Source: Polytrichum commune
Lineage: Eukaryota > Streptophyta > Polytrichopsida > Polytrichales > Polytrichaceae
Assembly: GCA_950295325.1 (NCBI GenBank)
Contig: OX485805.1
Location: forward strand, 31,049,501-31,113,500
Length of the DNA stretch: 64,000 bases
Reading direction: 5' to 3'
In this document: positions 11,953-24,200 of the stretch, in pieces
Layout: every line of letters begins with the position of its first letter
How positions within the stretch are numbered: the stretch's first letter is position 1
The notes under the pieces: model-generated
Told to the model about the DNA's origin: nothing
Databases searched by the model: none
The model's input: the letters and a program-made list of their open reading frames with translations, nothing else
Program-made: the position numbers and the translations under genes

Positions 11953-12855
11953 GGTGGGCGTGGCGATGGCGGTCGAGGAAAACCAGAAGAGCTATGGCGA
12001 TGGCGAGAGAGGAGCGACTTGCATTTCGAGCCATTCGGAAGCGTTTTGCCCAAGTACTTTATAATGGATGAACATTATGAATGATAATAATGGATGAAAG
12101 TTTTTGTATGTCAAAATAATGAAAACTGTGTAGGGAAAAGAAAAAAGGTAAGAGGGCCTTAAACTCACACTTTTCTTTCTCTCTACACCCATGTCTCGTA
12201 ATATACCACTATGTCACATGCAATTAGTGTGAGATAATTAGCATATCCAAATCATGACTTTCCTTTTAACTTATGGAGCTTGTATGAATATTTCATTCAT
12301 TGACAATTATTGATAATATATGATTTAGGTCGTAGAAAATAAAAACCAAATAATATTGCTATATTTATATAGAATTTTATGGTTTTTATTGTTAGATGTG
12401 TTATTAACTCAAATTCTAGATATTGAGACCGTTTATATTTCTTTATTTGAATATCAACATGTACCATGGGGGGCCAGTGAAAATTGTCCCTTGGATGTTC
12501 ACTTTGAAGAATCAATTTCATAACATTAATTAAATATCGATTTATGTGATATAACCCTATATGAACTCAAATGAAGGAATTTAAGGGCAAAATGACCATC
12601 TAAAAGCGTTGGGGTTCCAAGTCAAATTGAAGATGTATTATAAAATGTGATTTCATATAAATGCTTGCTTCGGAGTGAACATACAAAAGAAAGTTGTACA
12701 AGGTGAATTTTGAACTACATCCATACAGTTGGAAGTAGCAACATCATTGTTGTTTTTATGAAGAATTTCTAATAACATTGGATTGCAAATAATGAATGCT
12801 AATTGATATGGCCCCTTTAGTAAGATTGAAAGATGGGTAATATTTATTGCCTTGC

Positions 12856-12922
<67 letters not shown>

Positions 12923-13266
12923 ACCTTCAATCTTGTTCACAACTTACTTATGTTGAAAACCATAGAAAGAATAAGTTGCTACCTATTAAGCTTCAACCAT
13001 TTAAATTTATTCAAATATCTACAATTAAATTTACAACACAAAACTAGGACGGGGGGGCCTTCAAATGAGCATGAAAACAATGTCAGTTGGATGATGACAA
13101 GCTATCCCAAAGAGAAAGATATAGAATGTGGAATTGATTCATGATATGGTCTAACTAAGTCAAGAAAGCACTCAAGCTTGGCAACTAGGACATTACAAGC
13201 ATACTAGAAATCGAGGGATTATGCTCTATGATTGCCCAATTCTAAATAAATATACCAATATTATTT
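11953..13266. other. UMP1 5' flank and gene-free stretch
   Basis: The first 60-100 bp upstream of the UMP1 start should hold its 5' untranslated region and promoter, with GC-rich sequence up to about 12050. The remainder is AT-rich. Part of 12226-12300 resembles 42850-42930, so a dispersed repeat is present. No gene is seen. Confidence 0.45.
12861..12918. repeat. (CT)n microsatellite
   Basis: About 29 uninterrupted CT dinucleotides. The long serine-leucine or arginine-glutamate frames through it are artefacts of the dinucleotide repeat. Confidence 0.95.
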
Positions 13267-15268
13267 TGTCATTTGTCTAGAGTGATCTCTTGTACCTTTG
13301 CTTTTATTTTTTACTAAGTTATCTCTTGGCACTTGCAAGTTAGTATGAGGTTTCAAGCTTGTTATCGTGTAGTTCATTATCAGACATGCTCTTTTATTGA
13401 GTTTGTTTGTTAAAGTTGAAGGTGCATACTACAATTAATATGGCCAATGTCTTGTTTGGAGGTTAATTGGAGATATATTGCACAAATGTGTTCTTTTTGA
13501 AATGAATAATAGCCAATGTCACCTTCACTATGTCATCCAGATTCACTTTATTTTGTTATTATGCTCATCATATTCCTCCAATAAAATAAAATAAAATAAT
13601 ACATGCATCCACAAATTTATGAAGATTTCAATATTGTCAATTTCAATATTTTGTAATCTTCACTCAATGCAACCTTTTATCTGATAAAAATTAAAAGATA
13701 TGGGGTACCCATTTGATATTGAAAGAAAAGGGGGAAAAAAAGGTGTGGAAGCTCTTGGAAAATGATTCTTGTGTTTGACAAGGATCAACTATAATGTCAA
13801 TTGTTTTAACAATGCATTATTGTGTTGTAACAATTCAAGTGTGACCTTCCTTCTAGGCGAGTTCCCTCTTTGTTTATATATAGAGGAGTTTGAATTGGTC
13901 TTGGACCCTAGTATGAACCCACTTTGAAAGTGCCCACAATAGGACTACACACCTTAAAGTTATTGAATTCTTAAGCCCAACAAAGCTCAAACAATCCGAA
14001 GTGTTAAGGGTGGATCTATGTCAAGGCATGGACTTAGATGGAACTCTTAAATCTATCAAAATTCAAAAAAATTGAAGTGTTAGGAGTGGATTTATGTTAG
14101 AACATGGAATTTAACTCAAGTGTCGGGGGGAGGGGGGTGTTTCATTAGGATCCGGGTCCCAAATCCCCCTTAATGGACCTTGCTTTGGGAATCGAGATTG
14201 GACCCAAGCTTGAGGTTTGGTTTCTCAAATTGAATGAAGCATTTTCTTGAGTTGAGATCACCAAGATTTGGCAGGATAGTGATGCCACAATAGCGCCAAT
14301 TCGAAGTGGAGATTCATCTGGTCTTTAAGTGGTTATATTGGTCTCCCCTAGTCGCATTGACTATTGAACCTAGAATAGTTAACATGTCTTGAGCACTTAT
14401 CCAATCTCTTTTGAACACATATCTTTCTTGGTGTCCATTCTCAGATCCAGACCTAACCGCGTACCACTCCAATATAATAAGTGTCCATATTGTTGTTGTG
14501 TTGTAATTAGGCACGTCTACATTGAATCGATGAGATGGCCTTGAGTAACGCGTGAAGCACTTGCAGTCCCAAAGGCCAACAGATCTGCTTCGTGTAGATT
14601 CACGGCTGTGACCTGAAATTTTGAAGCCGTGGTGCATCCACGGCGAAAGGCAGCCATAAAGAGAGAGAGAGAAGACTCGAGACTGCCGCCAGTCGGTAAT
14701 CGAAGGGAAGAAGCGCAAGCAACCTCGACCGCCCGCGGAGTCACGAAATTTCCAAAGCTTTTGGATCGACGCAATGCGGCCCGCCGCCGCCGATCCTATC
14801 GACGCACACTCACACAATCGGCCAACAAAAATCAAGAAACTCCACATTCACAGCGACTCAGCCATCGGTCACCCTCGCCACGGGTGCAGGCAGCAGGAGG
14901 GTGTGGGGTCCAAAGGTAATCGAGAGGGATCGCATCCGAGGAGGAATTCGGTGGCAGGAGTTGTGTTTGGGTTCGGATTCTCTGTCTAAAGAGGCTCTTT
15001 CGGTGTAGCACTGAATTTGGAAATTCTGTGTTTTGTTTGGTGGTGAGAGAACGAGCGGGGAAAGGCGCGTGAAGGGAGCTTGAGTGGAAGGAAGGAAGGA
15101 AGGAAGGAAGGAAGGAAGGAAGGATCCATGTGTGTGGGTGGGAGTTGGTGAAATGGGGATGTTTGTTTTATTTTTTGAGGTTTGCAGGTTTGGTGTTGTG
15201 GTAGGAGAAAGACATTGAGATAGTGAGTGAAGAAGCAAGTGTGGTGTTGGGGTATGACACTTTAGGGT
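13267..15268. repeat. segmental duplication, copy 1
   Basis: Two homology blocks, 13267-14122 and 14548-15268, match 18466-19345 and 19815-20538 in the same order and orientation, about 5.2 kb downstream. Blocks are similar over their whole length but diverged, with indels. The middle part (14123-14547) has no counterpart in copy 2; part of it belongs to a dispersed repeat also found at 43003 and 60630. Block B contains a small GCCGTGG / CCACGGC hairpin at 14623-14641. No convincing coding sequence is present. Confidence 0.8.
15088..15124. repeat. (GGAA)n microsatellite
   Basis: About nine GGAA tetramers. The equivalent position in copy 2 (about 20383-20396) has only two or three, showing expansion after the duplication. 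Confidence 0.85.
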
Positions 15269-15408
15269 TAAAATCGGCCTCGTCATTTCACATGTGACAA
15301 GGTTGGGTCCAAAAAGAGTTCATAAAGTGGGGCTGGATTGAGGGCTTAAAGGACATGAATGGGGCCAGTGCTCATGCCGGCCCTAAGTCGTGTGTAAAGT
15401 GGCCCTAA

Positions 15409-15728
15409 GGGGGGCTTTACACTAGGAGTCAAGGCCGTGAAAGCTTGGGGCCAACTTAACCAATATTTGAGTTCTTTTGAAGCTCGAGTCAGCCTCAAGT
15501 TTGTGCAGTCGTTGGCACCAAGGCTCTTAGTTGACCCCCCAATCCATAAGGGTTCCTTTCGTGCCTTGGGGGCCATCTCAAGGCCAACATTTTATAGATG
15601 AAAATATTCAATTAATTGTTGGCCTTGACTCCTAGTATAAAGTTCTTTGGGTTGGCCTTAAGCTCTCAACCAATAGGTTCGCGAGATTTCCCTCGGCCCT
15701 TGGCCTCGACTCTTAGTGTAAAGTGGGC
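15409..15728. mobile_element. possible Harbinger-type MITE
   Basis: The left end, after TAA, reads ggggggctttacactaggag. The right end reads cttagtgtaaagtgggcc before TCA. The ends are imperfect inverted repeats and continue into AGTCAAGGCC / GGCCTCGACT. The end sequence resembles that of the bounded element at 57827-58415. A further gtgtaaagtggccc end lies immediately to the left at 15391-15405, suggesting two abutting elements. The TAA/TCA target site is imperfect, so boundaries are tentative. Confidence 0.5.
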
Positions 15729-16788
15729 CTCAGTGTGGTGTAGAAGTAAGTAAATCTATGTTTTGTGTAGATTCATTGTTGTCACCTGAAATCTCGAACC
15801 CTTGGTACATCCACAACAAAAGGCAGCCATGGAAGAGAGAGTTGGGCATTTCTTGAGAGAAGCTAAGCTTACTTTCAAGCATAGTTCTTTTCAAATAACA
15901 TCCTCTTGGCAAGAGGCCATACCATTCTTCCATATATCTATGTATCTATCAAAACCCGGGAGGGTGGGTGGGATCATTCCCCCATCCCATTGCAATGCAA
16001 ATGTTAAAACATAACACTTTGGAGCTTCTTACAAAGATTTTTGTTACAAGTAAAACCTTGGAGTATTCCATAATACTAAGGTTTTCCAATGTAAACCCTA
16101 TCAAAGTCTCCTTACAACTTAGCTCCAGTAAATCAAATGTAAAATGGTAACACCAATCGTATGCTCAATTACTTGCAATGTAGAATAAAATTGGTCATTG
16201 CATATGTTTTATGTAACCTTCATCTACACACACTATTTTGCAATCAGATGGTATACAAAACCTAATGTAGCCGTCATATTTGTGAAGGGTCTGCCTCACC
16301 TGTGCCCATGCCACCAACCAAATCCACGGAGAGGGTTAGTAACGTACACGAGGTGAATTACAGCAGAACCCAATTGTTATCTATGTCACACAAACTTATA
16401 CGGCATAATCATACATTTAGTATCCCCATCATACACAATACTCAATACTTTCAATGAGTATTTTACATGTTCTTTAGCCATTTGCTTCCTTTGACATTCA
16501 AAGCTTGAAGTCAATCATTTCCACTTCCTACAAACTCACGTCACGTTTACCCTAATCCCATAAGTTACTTAGGGTAAACTGCTGATGCGGTTTACACTTG
16601 GAAAGGAAGTACTGAGGTTGGCTTCCTCTTATTATAAGATTAGGTAAACTTTTATGACCGTAGATGCAAGTTTTGGATCTACGGCTAAGCCTTTTTTAAC
16701 CTCCCTTTGCTGGACCCCTAAGGTGGAACCTTACATAGGGTCATTATACAAAGTGTTATAGTCTTTTAATGGCATGCCAAGAACTAAG

Positions 16789-16794
<6 letters not shown>

Positions 16795-16840
<46 letters not shown>
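16795..16840. repeat. (GA)n microsatellite
   Basis: About 23 GA dinucleotides inside a third fragment of block B. The related positions near 14659 and 19930 have short or interrupted GA tracts. Confidence 0.95.
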
Positions 16841-16842
<2 letters not shown>

Positions 16843-18048
16843 ATGGAGTCACAAAATTTCCAAATCTTTTCAATCGACACAATGTTGCCCACCTCCGACA
16901 ACCCTATCGGTGCACACTCATAATATCGGTCAACAACAATCAATAAACTCAACATCAATTAATAATCCAAATTCAAGGTGGTTTGCCTAGTGTGGTTTGC
17001 ACATTTTGGCATGAGGAGTTGTGAAGGTGTTCAATTGTTGAGTTGTTCCCATCTAGTGGATCACACAAGCATTATGTTAATTTTCCAAGTGAATTTGAGT
17101 TGTCAAAGGTATTTTTTGGGGAACAAACATGGCGTTTTCTTGTGGACCCCTTCCTTCATTTGTTATAATCTAAAAACTCAAAGGATTATTCATGCCCATT
17201 TTCCCCTCAAAATAGTTCATCTCCCATGTTTCAAGATTCAATCCACTTGTCCATAAAAATTCCACAACCAAAATTGAGCAAAATGGACTCAAATCAACCC
17301 TTTGAGAAACTTGGGAAATTAAGGGTTAAACATGTTGTGTATGAATAACCTTGGTGTTTCTTATGCTTAAAATGCGGTCATTGTGGCTAATTATTGAGCC
17401 ATCTTGACATGGGTTGGAACAATTTTGGGATCCATTTGCAGTGGAAAAAAATATGGATTTAGGGAGGGATTCATGACGCTTGGGGTATGCAGAAGCACGT
17501 CTCTTGAAATGTAAACACTTCATGAGTTACAGAGAATAACTTATAATCATTGACCCTTTGGAAGTGATAGGTCATCAATTGTGACCTATTATTAGCATTC
17601 ATATAATGTTGGCGATAAATGGGGAGAGCCAACCACTAGTTACAAATGAACTTGTTGAGTTTGAGAAATAACCGATTGAAGTTCAAGACTTGAGGCAACT
17701 TACCAATCATTTTAGAAAAAATATGTAGAATATACCTCCAATTAATAAAGAAAACCCAAAAGATGCCAACATGTAACTAGTTGGACTTGGAAACACTAAG
17801 ATCTCATCCAACATTGAATGATGGTTGTCTCTTGGACACCTAAAGGGTGCAAAGTGCATTCTCTTTGGATGAAATAACTATGCATAATTATACTTTTTGC
17901 CAAAACGGAAACAACAATATCCACTTTTATCACAACTATTTTGCTACCTCTAGGTCCACACTTGGAGGAATTTAATGGCTTGGAACTAAGGACTATGGAG
18001 ACAAACGCCACCATCAAACATTCTATAGTACTTGCCTACATTAAGTAC

Positions 18049-18050
<2 letters not shown>

Positions 18051-18077
<27 letters not shown>
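18051..18077. repeat. (AT)n microsatellite
   Basis: About 13 AT dinucleotides within AT-rich gene-free DNA. Confidence 0.9.
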
Positions 18078-18079
<2 letters not shown>

Positions 18080-18465
18080 CATTTGTATGGTAGTTGATGG
18101 GATTGTAAGACCTCCATGATGTTGCATTGTTGCAAATGTGCACTTTCACAACTCTTGTTTTCATAGTACCTAGTTAGACTACTTTTCTCTTGGTTGCAAT
18201 GTTTATTGATTTGGTTCATGAGGTTAAGCAAGATCTTGCATAAGTTAGTCTTACTAATTAGCTTGATTCACACGGATGATTTCATAACCTATTGTCATTT
18301 GTGATGACTATTATCATTTGCCCCCCGTCCCCCCAAAACACACACACACACATTTGCAACTATCACTAAATTAAATTACAAGTACTAGACATGTGTCATG
18401 GCTCACCTCATGATCAAGAATAAGCAAACAAGTTTTGCTTATTTCACGTCGAATTTGTATCCTTG

Positions 18466-20538
18466 TCATTCGTCCAGAGTGATCTCTTGCACCTTTGCTT
18501 TTGTTTTTGCCAAGTAATGTCTCGAGACTTGCAAGTTAGTACGAGGTTCCAAGCTCATTCTCGTGTAGTTCATTATCGGACATGGTCTTTTATTGAGTTT
18601 GTTTGTTCAAGTTGGAGGTGCATACTGCACCTAATATGGCCGATGTCTTATTCAAGGGTTAATTGGATATCTATTGTGTAATGTCAAAAATGCATTATTT
18701 TTAGAATGAAAAAGCTATTGTTACCTTTGCTATGTCATCCGCATTCACTTTATTTTGTTATTATGTTCACCATGTTCCTCCAATAAAATAAAGTAAAATA
18801 AGGCAAGCATCCATTCATTTATGAAGTTTTCAAGATTGTAAATTCCAATATTTTGTGATCTTCACTCCGTAATTCTCAATATGCGACCTTTTATATGATA
18901 AATTTTAAAATATATGGGGTACCCATTTGATATTGAAAAAACAAAAACAAAAAAAACTGCCAAAAGAAGGTGTGGAGGCTCTTGGAAAATGATTCTTATG
19001 TTTGACAAGGATCAACCATAGTGTCAATTGTTTAACAATGCATTGTTGTGTTGTAACAATTCAAGTTTGACCTTTCTTCTAGGCGAGTTCCCTCTTTGTT
19101 TATATATAGAGGAGTTTGAATTGGTCTTGGACCCTAGTATGAACCCACCTTGAAAGTGCCCACAGTAGGACCACACACATTAAAGTTACTGAACTCTTAA
19201 GTGTAACAAAGTTCAACTAATCTGGAGTGTTAAGGGTGGATTCATGTTAGGGCATGGACTTAAATGGAACTCTTGAATCTAGCAAAATTCAAATAGTTTG
19301 TAGTGTTAAGAGTGGATTCATGTTAGGGCATGGAATTTAACTCAGGCATATATAGTTGGAAAAATAACTATAGTTAACAAGATTTTTTGGAATACATTTT
19401 AGGGAACAACTATAGTTGACTAGAAAGTTTTAAGACCAGATTCAAGAACAACTATAGTTAACTAGAAAAAATCCAAGTATTATTTTGTATTTGAAGAAGT
19501 TCGCCTCTTGATTTGCTTCAGTGAGGATCTTTAATATGCTCGGGTCACTAAGGATCATCAAGAAACACCTTTATACGATTACTCACAGTGTTGGGTTCCA
19601 GAACAACCTCCATGTACACCACCAACACAAATAACACATTAGTAACACTACAATAAAATTGCGTGAACATGTTGTGCTCAAGTTTGGTTAACTAGATTTT
19701 TTGACAGGCCAAATTTTAGAACAACTATAATTAACTCCCTTTTTTGGTAGGTCAAATCACGAACCACTATAGTTACGAAAGGCAACTAGTTAACTAATAG
19801 TTGAATTAGTTGTCCAAGGTCTGAAACACTTGAAGGCCCAAAGGCCAACAAATCTACGACCTTTGTAGATTTACTGCTGTGACCTGAAATCTTGAAGCCG
19901 TGGTACATCCACAGCGAAAGCCAGCCATGGAAAGACGAGACAGAGAGACAGAGAGACAGAGTGCAGACTCGAGACTGCCGACAGTCGGTAATCGAATGGA
20001 AGAAGCGCAAGCAACCTCGACCGCCCGTGGAGTCATGAAAGTTTTAAAGCTTTTCAATTGGCGCAGTGCGTCCCGCCTTCGACGACACTATCGATGCACA
20101 TTCACACAATCGGCCAACAAAAATCAATAAACTCAACATTCACAGCGACTCAACCATCGGTCTTCCTCGCCACGGGTGCAGGCAGCAGGAGGGTGTTGGG
20201 TCCAAAGTTAATTAAGAGGGATCGCATACGAGGAGTAATTCGGTGGCAGTATTGTGTTTGGATTTGGATTCTCTGTCTGAAGCGGCTTTTGGTGTAGTAT
20301 TGAATTTGAAATATGTGATTTTTTTTTTTTGTGGGTGAGAGAACGAGCGAGGAAAGGCGCGTGAAGGGAGTTTGAGTGGGGGGAAGGAAGGAAGGATCCA
20401 TGTGTATGGGTGGGAGTTGGTGAATTGGGATGTTTGTTTGATTTTTTGAGGTTTGCAGGTTCGGGGTTGTGGTAGGAGAAAGACATTGAGATAGTGAATG
20501 GAGAAGTAAGTATGGTGTTGGGGTATGACACTTTAGGG
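18466..20538. repeat. segmental duplication, copy 2
   Basis: Direct-orientation partner of 13267-15268. The homologous blocks are 18466-19345 and 19815-20538. Block B runs up to the 5' side of the 841-aa gene, so its promoter-proximal DNA is shared with an upstream copy that has no gene. The unique middle (19346-19814) holds a cluster of AACTATAGTT palindromes. Confidence 0.8.
19365..19775. repeat. cluster of AACTATAGTT palindromes
   Basis: The decamer AACTATAGTT or a one-base variant occurs at about 19369, 19407, 19447, 19724 and 19762, mostly as gaacaactatagttaac. The cluster lies exactly in the part of the duplicated segment missing from copy 1. It may be the subterminal repeats of a small inserted transposon. 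No target duplication was identified. Confidence 0.6.
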
Positions 20539-20894
20539 TGCGAGGGTTTTAGGGATGGAAGTGATGGGAGGATGTCAGGTTATGTGGTTGGGCATCAATT
20601 CACTTGTGTGGTGGTTTAGTTTTTGGTTCTTCCTGTTTTGAGGAGGAAGTGAGGTGAGGAGAAGGGAGAAATGTTGATTTGAGTGCGTTGCTGTCGAAGA
20701 GTGAAGATTGCAGGAGAGTCGAGTGTAGTGAATTGACAAGTTTGCGGGGGTTTTGTTATTTTGTTTGGTTTCATCGAAGGTTGGTAGAGTTGGTGAATTG
20801 GTGTGTGTGTGTGTGTGTGTTCAAATTTGTTGTGCGTTTGGGGGTTTGGGGTCGTGGTAGGAACCCAACAACTTAGGTCTTTGGTACATGGATC

Positions 20895-21095
20895 ACTTTG
20901 AAAAGGAAATTTATAGACATAGCCTGAGCTTTGGAAAGGAGATTTATCGACATAGCCTGCATTTCTGGGAAGAATTTTCGTCGACATAGCCTGCGTTTTG
21001 GGAAGGAGGGTTGTGAAGAAGATCTGTCGACAGAGCCTGAGCTTTGAAAAGGAGATTTGACGACATAGCCTGCGGTTTTGGGAAGGAGAATTGTG
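20895..21095 (+). repeat. 33-37 bp minisatellite upstream of the 841-aa gene
   Basis: Five units of about 33-37 bp carry the core cgacatagcctgcgttttgg followed by a purine-rich gaaggagatt stretch, ending about 120 bp before the predicted start codon at 21213. The array probably lies in the 5' untranslated region or proximal promoter. Units differ by several substitutions. Confidence 0.8.
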
Positions 21096-21212
21096 GGGGA
21101 GAGAAAGAGGAGTTAAAGAATTAGGAATTGAGCATTCTGATTGTGTTGTTGTTACTGGAGGAGGATTGATTACAGTAAGTTGCGGCATTTGAGTCTCTCT
21201 CCAAATTGAGAG

Positions 21213-24200
21213 ATGATGATGATGTTGAAGGGGAAGAGAAGGATGGGCACTGTGGATGGTGAGGAGGCGGAGACCATCATAACCTCGGGCGTGGCAGCTC
21301 TGAGGTTGGATGTGCAGTTGAATACGAGCAATACTTTCAATGAGACAAGAAGGAGCATGATAGATCGAGAGGAGCGGGTGCAGACAGAGTTTGCAATCTG
21401 GGTGCAATCACATCCGGAGGCAGAGACTCAATTTGGAGGGCAACCATTCGGACCGCAATTCAACCATCCACCATCGCTTGTCTTCGGTGATGGACAGTCC
21501 GATGTCAAGGTGGGGTTGGGCGATTTGACATGGCTGATCGATTTGCCATCTTCCTACGGAGGGAAAGCACCAAAGAAATTCCGTAGAGTGAAACAAGCAC
21601 AGGTTAATCCACTGCTTGCCACAGAAACCAACCCAAGGTTAACCTCATTCCAAGTGCAGGTTGCAGGTCCTCGCAATGTGGATTTCACAAGTTTGAATGT
21701 CTCCCCATCACATCCACATGTGGAGCACATCTTGGTGGAATTGCTTGGAGTTGATGCCTCGACCAACCAAGCCCACCAATTGGAAGCCCCACTTGCAGAT
21801 TGCATGTGGGGAGTGGTTGGTGCGGATGACTTGCCCCAGTTGTTGGACTGCTTGCTTCTGTTTTCCAGGCATTTTCGCAAGCACGAGCTTGCAGTCCGTG
21901 ACTTGCAAGAAAGCTGGAGCTATGGCGAGCAGCGAGTTCATGTGGATCCTGACCAAAGGGTGTGGGATGAATATGTGGCTAGCACATTAACAGCAGCTGT
22001 GGTCATCCACAAACGTTACAATATGAGGGTTGCAAGAGGGGAGGAGATGGCCATGGCTGAAGAAGCCAGAGAATCGAATTTCCTGCTGCGTTTCATTCAT
22101 GGAGTGGAAACTGTAAGCGTGACATGTGATGTGGCGAGGCAGGCAGTTCTTGAAGCGGGGAAAGCTGTTGCATTCATGTTGTGTGAAATTTTCAAAGAGT
22201 ATGAGATGGTGGGCCAGCTCAGTGTGATGATGATGGATGTTGTCCACCTTGAAGACGAATGTGAGTCAAGCTGCTCCTCCCCCCGAGATTTTTCGCAGCA
22301 TGGAGATGATTCCGGGTTTGAGTTTGTGGAGTTCAAAGACAAGGAGGAGAGTTCTTCTGATGATTGGGAGGTTCTTGAAATGCGAGATGGTGTTCTAGAC
22401 ATCGCCAAGCTTAATCTGGAGGATGAGATCAATTCATCATCACAAGTGGAGTCCAACGAAGTTCATTCTCAGATACATGTACCTGTGGCTGAATTAAGCC
22501 AAGAAGGCAGAGAGAATTCAAAGGTAAGACTCTTGATATTCTTGAATGCTGAAACCTGGAAGAATTGGAAGCATGTTATCAAGAATTGTACATTTATGAT
22601 GTAGGAAAGGCAGCTACTTCGTCAATCTTGAATTGCTTGTTAATGTGAAGTCAATAGTTGCACTTGTGGTAATTCAGAGGTAAGACTCTTGGTATTTCCC
22701 TGCGCAGAAACCTGGAAGAATGGGAAGTATGTCATCGAGAATTGTCTGTTTATGATGTAGGCACGGCAGCTGCTTCAGTAATCTTGACTTGCATTTTAAT
22801 GTGAAATCAGTGCTTACACTTGTAGGCATTGGTGTGCTTTGAAACAGGAGGCAGGGGAGTCGACGAAGATCAACTCAGCAACTGGGCTGCTACAATCTGT
22901 TGAATCTTCAGAGCCAGAACTCTACCGTTGGTGGGGACACTTGGACTGGGGCCTCCTACAAAAGGCGATCCACAGTGGTGACGTGTTACAATGGTGTTCT
23001 GTAACACTGCGACAAGTGAAGGAGAGTGGGTAAGTAGCTCTACTATGACACGCATCAAGTTTGAAAAGCTGTGTATTTTTTAAATTCTCAATCCCTTCAT
23101 CTCAATGCTGACTCCTAAACCCTTTTCGTAATTTTCCACCTGACAATGATGCCTTCAAGTTGCAATGAATTTCTAATTCTGCATGGCACGAATGATGTGA
23201 TGTGAAAATGTTCGATTAGTTTCTTTCATTCTGCAGGATTTTCTCAGTTTCTGAATCCCTTGAATACCAACCCTACTTTTCCACCTGACATTGATATTTT
23301 CCAGTTGTAACAGGTTTCTAATTCTGCATGGCATGAGTGATGTGATGGGGGACTAGTTTGATGAATCTCTCTCATTCTGCATGAATTTCCTCATTTTCTG
23401 AATCCCTAAGCCCTAACCTGCTTTTCCACTTGACAATGATACCTTCTAATTGCAATGACTTTCTAATTCTGCATGGGACGAGCGATGTGATGGAATGTAT
23501 TTGAGGAATTTCTCTCATTCTACATGACTTCCTCATTTTCTGGATCCCCAAACCCTAATCCTGCTTTTTCACTTGGCAATGATACCTTCCGGTTGCAACC
23601 AGTTTACTAATTCTGCATGGCACAAGTGATGTGATGTGAAACTATCTAATGAATTTCTCTCATTCTGAATCCCTGAGCCCTCAGCCTACTCTTCCACTTG
23701 ACAAAGATGCCTCCCAGTTGCAATGTGATTTTGCATGGCATGAGCAATGGGATGCAATGTTTTGCAAAACTAATCAATAAATTAACTCCAGATTTACTTT
23801 GTGGGGGTGTTGGAACAGGTGCTGTGTTGTGTGCACACTTGAAGTGGGCGAGTTCATTGAAAATGATGAGTCGGCATGTTTGATAGGGCTCCTCCCTCAC
23901 ACACCCCTGCACATTGAGATTCACCTCAACACAGAGTCCAAATTTCCCCTGGTGCGTGGAGTGACGGCGTTTCAGGAGGTTCTGGGTGCGGTGCAACCAC
24001 CTGTCCCTGTGAAATTTGGTCTCAGATGCTACATACCTCATCTTGTGAACCACTACTTTGCAAACAACATCCAAAGAAGTACTTCAAGAAGATGGCCAGC
24101 ATGCCCACATGAGGATTTCGTAGGCCTTATGAAGCACTTGGTTGCATGCTTGTCTCAACTCCGCACCATTTGCTGCAGCTGTTTAAGATCGTTAAACCAA

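Larger units (their letters stand above)
15736..18465. other. gene-free stretch with fragments of block B
   Basis: Two pieces, about 15768-15835 and 16795-16960, match consecutive parts of block B of the flanking segmental duplication. They form a third, interrupted copy. A (GA)n run replaces the short GA tract that the other copies carry at that position. The rest shows no gene. Confidence 0.5.

Noticed and set aside
12833-13144. frames with long serine-leucine or arginine-glutamate runs
   Set aside because: Produced by the (CT)n microsatellite; similar frames occur at every CT/GA run.
14314-14847. 177-codon minus-strand open frame in block B
   Set aside because: The frame is not kept in the second copy at 19.8-20.4 kb and shows no family resemblance.
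13267-20538. LTR retrotransposon with 2-kb LTRs
   Set aside because: The paired blocks lack TG...CA ends and a target duplication, are interrupted by different unique DNA, have a third fragment between them, and no gag or pol is present.
20616-21407. 263-codon minus-strand open frame
   Set aside because: It lies antisense to the upstream region and start of the 841-aa gene, is low-complexity (histidine, proline, glutamine), and half of it is produced by the minisatellite.
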